From Chlamydiae bacterium RIFCSPHIGHO2_12_FULL_49_9 (GTDB lineage Bacteria > Chlamydiota > Chlamydiia > Chlamydiales > SM23-39), in NCBI GenBank assembly GCA_001794935.1, contig MGLY01000030.1, positions 1-6,314 on the forward strand: a DNA stretch of 6,314 nucleotides, given 5' to 3'. The notes under the pieces were generated by a model. It saw only the letters and a list, made by a program, of their open reading frames with translations. It was not told the origin of the DNA and did no database searches. Every line of letters starts with the position of its first letter. The stretch's first letter is position 1. Shown piece by piece: positions 1 to 3,659 of the stretch. The position numbers and the translations under genes were made by a program.

Positions 1-162
1 GAGAAGATAAAACTTGAGCTCTTTTTCAGAACCGATGACAAGGCGCATCCCCTTTGCTTTAGCCTCTTCCCCGGTAAAAAAGCCGACAAAGCGGAGATGG
101 TCGATCTTCTGGATGAGCTTTTTGCTAAAAAGTTCCCAATAAAATGGCTCTACTGTTTGCAA
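1..162 (-). CDS. nifU: NifU/IscU-like scaffold protein, N-terminal 54 residues (cut by window edge)
   Basis: The open frame starts at TTG (162-160) and runs off the window at base 1 with no stop, giving 54 residues. A strong Shine-Dalgarno GGAGG (174-170) sits 7 nt upstream of the TTG and no closer start exists, so I prefer TTG. The start lies inside the last codons of the nifS-like gene (13-bp overlap), implying translational coupling. Residues 12-29 (FSKKLIQKIDHLRFVGFF) align without gaps to the E. coli IscU N-terminus (YSEKVIDHYENPRNVGSF). IscU/NifU proteins scaffold nascent Fe-S clusters in the cytoplasm using three cysteines. Aligned to IscU, the first of these (Cys37) falls at Ser45 here, and the visible 54 residues contain no cysteine at all. 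The other two ligand positions lie outside the window. Identity as a NifU-family protein is inferred from the N-terminal alignment plus the nifS neighbour; scaffold activity is doubtful. Confidence 0.75.
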   Translation of the reverse strand, partial: MQTVEPFYWELFSKKLIQKIDHLRFVGFFTGEEAKAKGMRLVIGSEKELKFYLL

Positions 163-1280
163 AATAGATCCTCCGAGACAGTTTGTAACAGATGAAAGGC
201 GTCGCTGATGAGGGAGGCTGCTTTTACAATCTCCTCTTCCGTCGTCATCCGGCTCAAAGAAAAGCTGATCGCAGATTCTGCATCTTTAGAATTAATGCCG
301 GAAGCTAAAAGGACCCGGCTGAGATGAGGCGCGTAGAAGCCGCCGGTCGAGGCATAAACGCCTTTCCGATTTAAAAGAAAAGTGAGAGCTTCTTGATGCG
401 CCCCGGGGAAAACAAGAGTCGTTGTATTCGGCAGCCTTAAAGTGTCTTTAAAAAGAGGTTTTACAAGAGGAGATCTTTTTTGGACCTCGCTTTCCAGCAA
501 ATCGCGAAGGCGCGCGGTTTCCAAACTCATCGCATCGAGATATAAAGAGGCCTGCATTGCAGCGGCGCCGAGCGCCATAAATGACGGCGCGTCGATAGCA
601 GCTCCCTTCATGATGAAGGGAGAGAGGGGCGCTCCCTTTTTGGCAAAAAGAGCGCCGGAGCCCTTCACCGAGTGAATCTGCTCTCCCGAAAAAGTGAGAT
701 AGTCGGCGCCAATTTCAGAAAATGAGAAATAGGTCTTCCCAACAGCATAAGTCGCATCGAGATGAAGAAGGACATTTTTCTCTTTGGCGAGAGCTGCGAT
801 CTCCTCGATCGGCTGGATCACGCCGGTAAGGCCATTTGCGACGCTAACTGAAATGAGAGCCGTCCGAGAGCCGATGAGCTCTTTTAAAGCCGCGATGTCG
901 ATTTTTCCGTCTTTATCCAAGGGAGCTATTTTCACATAGCAGCCGAGCTCTTCGAGCCTCTTCAACATCTGCATCGTCGGAGCGTCTTCGCTTGAAGAGG
1001 TGATAAAATGGCATCTGCCATCTTTGCGAGAGACATTTAAAAAGACAGACCAAAGAACCTGGCAGATACTCTCAGCTCCCGACGAAGTGAAGACAAATGA
1101 GTCGCTCTCGTCAGCGGAGACGAGATCGTATATCGGCTGATTAGCTAAATTGCTGACGAGCTGCTGTCCCATTTTATGGGGCGAGTAGGAGGCTGCCCAA
1201 TGCTCTTCCAAATAGGACTGCATCTGTTTAATTGCCGCTGAACAGGGCTGAGTGGCTGAGTGGTTGTCGAGATAGATCAT
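150..1280 (-). CDS. nifS: NifS-like class V aminotransferase fold protein lacking catalytic residues
   Basis: The 376-residue protein is a little shorter than bacterial NifS/IscS (about 390-404). The fold signature is clear: YLDNHSAT (3-10), SYSPHKMG (31-38, cf. PSSxHxxG), TSSGAES (65-71, cf. TSGATES), LDATYAVGK (174-182, with the PLP-N1 aspartate D175), and SFSLSRMTTEEEI (339-351, cf. RFSLGRFTTEEEI). True cysteine desulfurases move sulfur from cysteine to Fe-S scaffolds using a PLP-bound lysine, an adjacent histidine and a mobile-loop cysteine. Here the SGHK motif reads SGEQ (198-201), so the PLP lysine is Gln201. The IscS His104 position is Asp99, and the Cys328 position falls in STGGFYAP (311-318) with no cysteine. 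The RSGT phosphate-binding motif is also absent (about 230-236). ATG at 1280 overlaps the gpmA stop (ATGA, 1280-1277), and nifU-like starts inside its 3' end. The frame is uninterrupted, so I read it as a maintained pseudoenzyme rather than a decaying gene. Family assignment is firm; desulfurase activity is not supported. Confidence 0.88.
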   Translation of the reverse strand: MIYLDNHSATQPCSAAIKQMQSYLEEHWAASYSPHKMGQQLVSNLANQPIYDLVSADESDSFVFTSSGAESICQVLWSVFLNVSRKDGRCHFITSSSEDAPTMQMLKRLEELGCYVKIAPLDKDGKIDIAALKELIGSRTALISVSVANGLTGVIQPIEEIAALAKEKNVLLHLDATYAVGKTYFSFSEIGADYLTFSGEQIHSVKGSGALFAKKGAPLSPFIMKGAAIDAPSFMALGAAAMQASLYLDAMSLETARLRDLLESEVQKRSPLVKPLFKDTLRLPNTTTLVFPGAHQEALTFLLNRKGVYASTGGFYAPHLSRVLLASGINSKDAESAISFSLSRMTTEEEIVKAASLISDAFHLLQTVSEDLFCKQ

Positions 1281-1954
1281 TCTTTATGCCACTGCCCTCG
1301 TCTGTAGGAGTAAATGATCGAAACTCCTGTCGGGATCTCGAGCTTTAACACTTCTTCTTTCGTCAAAGACTCCATGTGCATGACGATCGATCGAAGCGAG
1401 TTGCCGTGGGCTGAAATGAAGACGTTTTCTCCTTTTTCGAGGCAAGGCATAATCTTTTTTTGAAAATAGGGGATCGTCCGCTCGGCAGTCATTTTGAGAC
1501 TCTCCCCCTCGGGTGGCGCTACATCGTAGCTGCGGCGCCAGATATGGACCTGTTCGGCCCCATACTTTTGGGCGGTCTCCGCCTTATTGAGCCCCTGAAG
1601 ACGCCCATACATCCTCTCGTTGAGCTCCCAGGCCATGTGAACCGGGATCATGGTCTTTAGGGTCTCTTCGCTATAGATCTCCGACCACTTTTGGAGCTTG
1701 CCCCCCTCTTCATGGAGAAACATGGGAATTTTTTTACTGTCGTGCTTCAAAAGGGCCAAGATGAGCGTCGTATGGGCCCTGACAAGAGTCGATGTGAAGA
1801 CGACGTCGATGGGGATGTGTTTGATCTTTTCGCCTGCGTCCAACGCTTCCTGGACCCCCTTTTCGCTCAAAGGGATGTCGACCCAGCCGGTAAATAAATT
1901 TTGCAGGTTCCAGATCGACTGGCCATGGCGAAGAAGGATGAGCTTGGGAGGCAT
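1277..1954 (-). CDS. gpmA: 2,3-bisphosphoglycerate-dependent phosphoglycerate mutase
   Basis: GpmA interconverts 3- and 2-phosphoglycerate in glycolysis and gluconeogenesis through a phosphohistidine intermediate, in the cytoplasm. The 225-residue product carries the histidine phosphatase signature LILLRHGQSIWN (5-16; phospho-acceptor His10) and the dPGM stretch LFTGWVDIPLSEKG (20-33). It also has the arginine in STLVRAHTT (55-63; Arg59), LNERMYGRLQGLNKAE (111-126; acid/base Glu113), PPEGESL (147-153) and the second catalytic histidine in SAHGNSLRSI (181-190; His183). All key residues are present, so it should be active. It is shorter than E. coli GpmA (250), with the C-terminal tail trimmed. 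ATG 1954-1952 is preceded by AAGGA (1965-1961) at 6 nt. It is first in the gpmA-nifS-nifU operon and divergent from rluB across a 61-bp gap. Confidence 0.95.
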   Translation of the reverse strand: MPPKLILLRHGQSIWNLQNLFTGWVDIPLSEKGVQEALDAGEKIKHIPIDVVFTSTLVRAHTTLILALLKHDSKKIPMFLHEEGGKLQKWSEIYSEETLKTMIPVHMAWELNERMYGRLQGLNKAETAQKYGAEQVHIWRRSYDVAPPEGESLKMTAERTIPYFQKKIMPCLEKGENVFISAHGNSLRSIVMHMESLTKEEVLKLEIPTGVSIIYSYRRGQWHKE

Positions 1955-1977
1955 AAATTTTCCTTAGTTACAAACAG

Positions 1978-2006
1978 TTTATCAAAAGGGCAGATTCCTT
2001 TATACT
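1978..2006 (+). promoter_or_regulatory. Candidate sigma-70-type promoter for rluB
   Basis: A -10-like TATACT (2001-2006) lies 17 bp downstream of a weak -35-like TTTATC (1978-1983). The predicted transcription start, about 6-8 nt after the -10, falls at 2012-2014, directly before the ATG at 2016, and there is no purine-rich ribosome binding site between. The 61-bp gap must also contain the gpmA operon promoter on the other strand; a TTGATA (1984-1979, minus) could be its -35, but I see no convincing -10 with it. Assigned from motif match and spacing only. Confidence 0.4.
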
Positions 2007-2015
2007 GTCCGACCT

Positions 2016-2717
2016 ATGGAAAAGAAAAGATTGAGCAAAGCCCTTGCCGCCGCCGGAGTTGCCTCCAGAAGAGCCGCAGAGGAACTGATTTTCGCAGGCA
2101 GAGTCCAGGTCAATGGCGAGACGATTAAGATCCCGCAAACTCTCGTCAACTGGGAGTCGGATCGCATTTCGGTCGATGGAGAAAGCATCAGGGGAGAGCA
2201 AAAAAAAGTTTATTACATACTCAACAAACCCTCCGGCTATCTCTGCACAAACGTGAGACCCGGCAAAAGGCCTATCGTCATCGATCTTTTCCCCCCGAAC
2301 ATGCGCCTCTTTACAGTCGGCAGACTCGACCGAGAGACGACGGGGCTCCTCCTTGTCACAAACGACGGCCATTTTGCCAACAAGGTGATCCATCCCTCAT
2401 CTAATATCATCAAAGAATACATCGTTAAAACTCTCCACGAGATCACTCCCGAGCATTTGGAAAACCTCTCTCAGGGCGCCCGCGTCGATGAAAAATGGGT
2501 TCGCCCCGTATCGGTTGTAAAGTTGCGCAAAGGGACTTTTAAAATCTGCGTGAAAGAGGGGAAAAAACACGAAGTGCGCATCATCGCAGAGCGCGCAGGG
2601 CTCAAAGTCGTCGAACTTACACGGGTTCGAATCGGCAACCTTGCGCTCGGAACCCTTCCCGAGGGGGAATACCGAATTCTCACCCCAAAAGATATGAAAG
2701 CCATAGGAGTCCTATAA
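2016..2717 (+). CDS. rluB: RluB/RsuA-family 23S rRNA pseudouridine synthase
   Basis: This family isomerises specific rRNA uridines to pseudouridine; RluB acts on helix 89 of 23S rRNA. The 233-residue protein has an N-terminal S4 RNA-binding domain (about 4-55; RLSKALAAAGVASRRAAEEL, 5-24) and then the catalytic domain. Motif II is VGRLDRETTGLLLVTNDG (101-118), with Asp105 as the catalytic nucleophile. It is followed by HPSSNIIKEYIV (126-137) and the C-terminal EGKKHEVRII...LTRVRIGNLALG (181-212). B. subtilis RluB has EGRNRQVRRM where this protein has EGKKHEVRII, a mild variation. Length is normal. ATG 2016 is the only start consistent with the S4 domain; no upstream in-frame ATG, GTG or TTG is seen and no Shine-Dalgarno precedes it. 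The next gene overlaps its stop. It could equally be a RluE/RluF/RsuA-type enzyme, so the uridine target is not certain. Confidence 0.9.
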   Translation: MEKKRLSKALAAAGVASRRAAEELIFAGRVQVNGETIKIPQTLVNWESDRISVDGESIRGEQKKVYYILNKPSGYLCTNVRPGKRPIVIDLFPPNMRLFTVGRLDRETTGLLLVTNDGHFANKVIHPSSNIIKEYIVKTLHEITPEHLENLSQGARVDEKWVRPVSVVKLRKGTFKICVKEGKKHEVRIIAERAGLKVVELTRVRIGNLALGTLPEGEYRILTPKDMKAIGVL

Positions 2718-3244
2718 TGTCCGCAACTTACTCAATCTCTTCTAAAGATCTGTCCGATGCATGGAACAGCCTTTCCAATTTCGTGCACAAAGGCTGGAGG
2801 CCCATCAAAAAAGAAGGCGGCGAATTCGTCGATGCTTTGAACAGAAATGTCTACGCGCCCGCAGTTCAATTCGCAGCTGAGAAAGTAGGTTTTATTTTCA
2901 ATGAGTTTGTCGCCAAGTGCTGTTCACAAGACGCTGAAGCATTTCCTTTAAGAAAGCACACAGCTCAAGCGCTCACTTTCGATCTGCTCTCTTTATCCCT
3001 TTCAATGAACGCAATTGGTTTTCTCTTGGGATCTTTAAGCCTCGGCGGCCTCCTCTTCTTTGGCGGCCTAAAACTCGCTGCAATGGTCGCGATCCAAACA
3101 GACCGTTCCACCTCCGGCCAAACCCCCAATGAAAATCTCCTTGAAGTTTGCGGCGCTCCCATTTTTAAAAATGTCTCGGTAAGCGGCCTCAAATCGCTTG
3201 CCGGCGGAGTTGTCTCTAAAGTAACGTCTCTCTTGGTTAGTTAG
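2717..3244 (+). CDS. Hypothetical protein with one glycine-rich hydrophobic segment
   Basis: I do not recognise a named family in this 175-residue protein. It sits where C. trachomatis has the hypothetical CT724 downstream of the pseudouridine synthase gene, so it may be the orthologue; this is inferred from position only. The N-terminal 80 residues are polar and probably helical (DLSDAWNSLSNFVHKGWRP, 11-29). A hydrophobic glycine/leucine stretch follows at about 98-126 (NAIGFLLGSLSLGGLLFFGG, 98-117), long enough to cross a membrane once or fold as a hairpin. A short serine/glycine-rich tail ends the protein. There is no cleavable signal peptide. The start ATG overlaps the rluB stop (TAATG, 2715-2719), and the ribosome binding site AGGAG (2705-2709) lies inside rluB, so translation is probably coupled. 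The stop TAG lies only 3 bp before the 3248-3615 repeat element. The hydrophobic segment makes an inclusion-membrane or inner-membrane location possible but unproven. Confidence 0.75.
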   Translation: MSATYSISSKDLSDAWNSLSNFVHKGWRPIKKEGGEFVDALNRNVYAPAVQFAAEKVGFIFNEFVAKCCSQDAEAFPLRKHTAQALTFDLLSLSLSMNAIGFLLGSLSLGGLLFFGGLKLAAMVAIQTDRSTSGQTPNENLLEVCGAPIFKNVSVSGLKSLAGGVVSKVTSLLVS

Positions 3245-3247
3245 CAC

Positions 3248-3268
3248 TATACCGCGCCCGCTTAGGTT
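3248..3268 (+). repeat. Outer inverted repeat, left copy
   Basis: Begins TATACCGCGCCC. It matches the reverse complement of 3595-3615 at 18 of 21 positions, and all three differences are transitions. On the plus strand two of them would leave G-T (G-U) wobbles and one a C-A mismatch. It starts 3 bp after the stop of the upstream gene. Confidence 0.8.
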
Positions 3269-3293
3269 TTGTGATTTTGGAGGGCCTCAGAGG

Positions 3294-3313
3294 CTGATCG
3301 TTACCCACAAGTC
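3294..3313 (+). repeat. Inner perfect 20-bp inverted repeat, left copy
   Basis: CTGATCGTTACCCACAAGTC, exactly the reverse complement of 3548-3567. It contains TTACCCACA (3301-3309), one base away from the DnaA-box consensus TTWTNCACA. A CTCAGAG heptamer lies just outside it (3286-3292) and again outside the right copy (3570-3576). Confidence 0.95.
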
Positions 3314-3342
3314 TTGTTATTTCAACCAAAAAACAAGATCAC

Positions 3343-3416
3343 GCCGCGAAACGCGGCTGAGGATAGCGCCTTCGAAACGAAGGCTAACGATATGCAAGAT
3401 GCAGGGAAGCCCTGCA
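3343..3416 (+). repeat. Left-arm array of three tandem hairpins
   Basis: Three stem-loops with 3-nt loops follow each other. H1 is GCCGCG-AAA-CGCGGC (3343-3357), H2 is GCCTTCG-AAA-CGAAGGC (3368-3384), and H3 is TGCAGGG-AAG-CCCTGCA (3400-3416). Each is preceded by GAT (GATA or GATC in H1/H2; GATATGCAAGA before H3), giving a module of roughly 25-30 bp. Linkers TGAGGATAGC (3358-3367) and TAACGATATGCAAGA (3385-3399) recur nearly unchanged in the other arm. Confidence 0.9.
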
Positions 3417-3445
3417 ACCCAAAAAAATTTCTAATTCTATTGGGG

Positions 3446-3517
3446 TCCGGGGCTTCCCCGGAATCCTGTATATCCTTAGCTGCGCTTCGCAGCGTTATCC
3501 TCAGCCGCATTCGCGGC
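3446..3517 (-). repeat. Right-arm array of three tandem hairpins, mirror of the left arm
   Basis: Read on the plus strand: H3' is TCCGGGG-CTT-CCCCGGA (3446-3462), H2' is GCTGCG-CTT-CGCAGC (3479-3493), and H1' is GCCGC-ATTC-GCGGC (3504-3517). Read on the minus strand the order and linkers match the left arm (TGAGGATAAC; TAAGGATATACAGGAT). H3 and H3' stems differ at two base pairs, both compensated, and H2/H2' differ in sequence and length but both pair perfectly. Confidence 0.9.
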
Positions 3518-3547
3518 GTTATCATGTCCCCTTGTTTTGAATAAATG

Positions 3548-3567
3548 GACTTGTGGGTAACGATCAG
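3548..3567 (-). repeat. Inner perfect 20-bp inverted repeat, right copy
   Basis: Exact reverse complement of 3294-3313; the plus-strand sequence is GACTTGTGGGTAACGATCAG. Its mirrored TGTGGGTAA (3552-3560) is the second DnaA-box-like 9-mer, facing the first. Confidence 0.95.
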
Positions 3568-3587
3568 GTCTCAGAGTGGTCCAGATT

Positions 3588-3617
3588 TTGAAACAACCTG
3601 AGTGGGCGCAGTATATA
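3588..3617 (+). promoter_or_regulatory. Candidate promoter for glgP at the right edge of the repeat element
   Basis: A -35-like TTGAAA (3588-3593, 5 of 6 to TTGACA) is followed by an 18-bp spacer and a -10-like TATATA (3612-3617, 4 of 6). TATAAG (3614-3619) matches 5 of 6 but gives a 20-bp spacer. Start would be near 3624, leaving a leader of about 35 nt before glgP. The -35 lies within the element and the -10 at its boundary, so the element may supply or modulate glgP transcription. Motif-based only. Confidence 0.4.
3595..3615 (-). repeat. Outer inverted repeat, right copy
   Basis: Ends GGGCGCAGTATA and matches the reverse complement of 3248-3268 at 18 of 21 positions. The terminal GTATA merges into TATATAAGG, which also looks like the -10 region of the glgP promoter. 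Confidence 0.8.
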
Positions 3618-3636
3618 AGGCTCTCGTATTGAAATC

Positions 3637-3655
3637 CCCTTTCGAGTAAAAAGGG
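3637..3655 (+). promoter_or_regulatory. glgP: Small hairpin that could mask the glgP ribosome binding site
   Basis: CCCTTT (3637-3642) can pair with AAAGGG (3650-3655) across a 7-nt loop. AAAGGG is the only Shine-Dalgarno-like sequence before the glgP ATG (3660), 4 nt away. A 6-bp stem closing the ribosome binding site would lower translation unless opened. The pairing is seen directly; regulation is inferred. Confidence 0.4.
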
Positions 3656-3659
3656 CTGG

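Larger units (their letters stand above)
3248..3615. repeat. Nested quasi-palindromic element (about 368 bp) with six mirrored hairpins
   Basis: This fills almost all of the 415-bp gap between the hypothetical gene and glgP. The whole segment is an imperfect inverted repeat centred near 3431. From outside in it has an outer 21-bp inverted repeat (18 of 21 match), a divergent stretch of about 25-27 bp, a perfect 20-bp inverted repeat, an AT-richer spacer, and three hairpins per arm. At the centre, CCCAA (3418-3422) can pair with TTGGG (3440-3444). Mid-points of all mirrored pairs agree within about 1.5 bp. No credible protein is encoded; open frames here are by-products of the symmetry. It resembles a MITE-like or extragenic palindromic repeat, but I match it to no named family. 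TATAC...GTATA ends could mean a TA target site. Mobility is inferred only. Confidence 0.85.

Noticed and set aside
150..1280. Calling the nifS-like gene a pseudogene
   Set aside because: There is no frameshift or stop, length is close to normal, and overlaps with both neighbours are preserved, so a maintained pseudoenzyme fits better.
1968..2393. 141-codon minus-strand frame opposite rluB
   Set aside because: Shadow of the rluB coding frame; no family motif, and it conflicts with a clear S4/pseudouridine synthase gene.
3400..3462. Rho-independent terminator from the strong GC hairpins
   Set aside because: Neither H3 nor H3' is directly followed by a T-run on either strand; the A/T tract at 3421-3430 is in the wrong position or polarity.
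3343..3517. CRISPR-like array
   Set aside because: Modules are hairpins with conserved linkers in mirrored arms, not identical direct repeats with unique spacers of constant length.
3314..3544. Open reading frames of 67-76 codons on both strands inside the repeat element
   Set aside because: They arise from the hairpin symmetry, have no ribosome binding site, and translate to mirrored, non-protein-like sequence.
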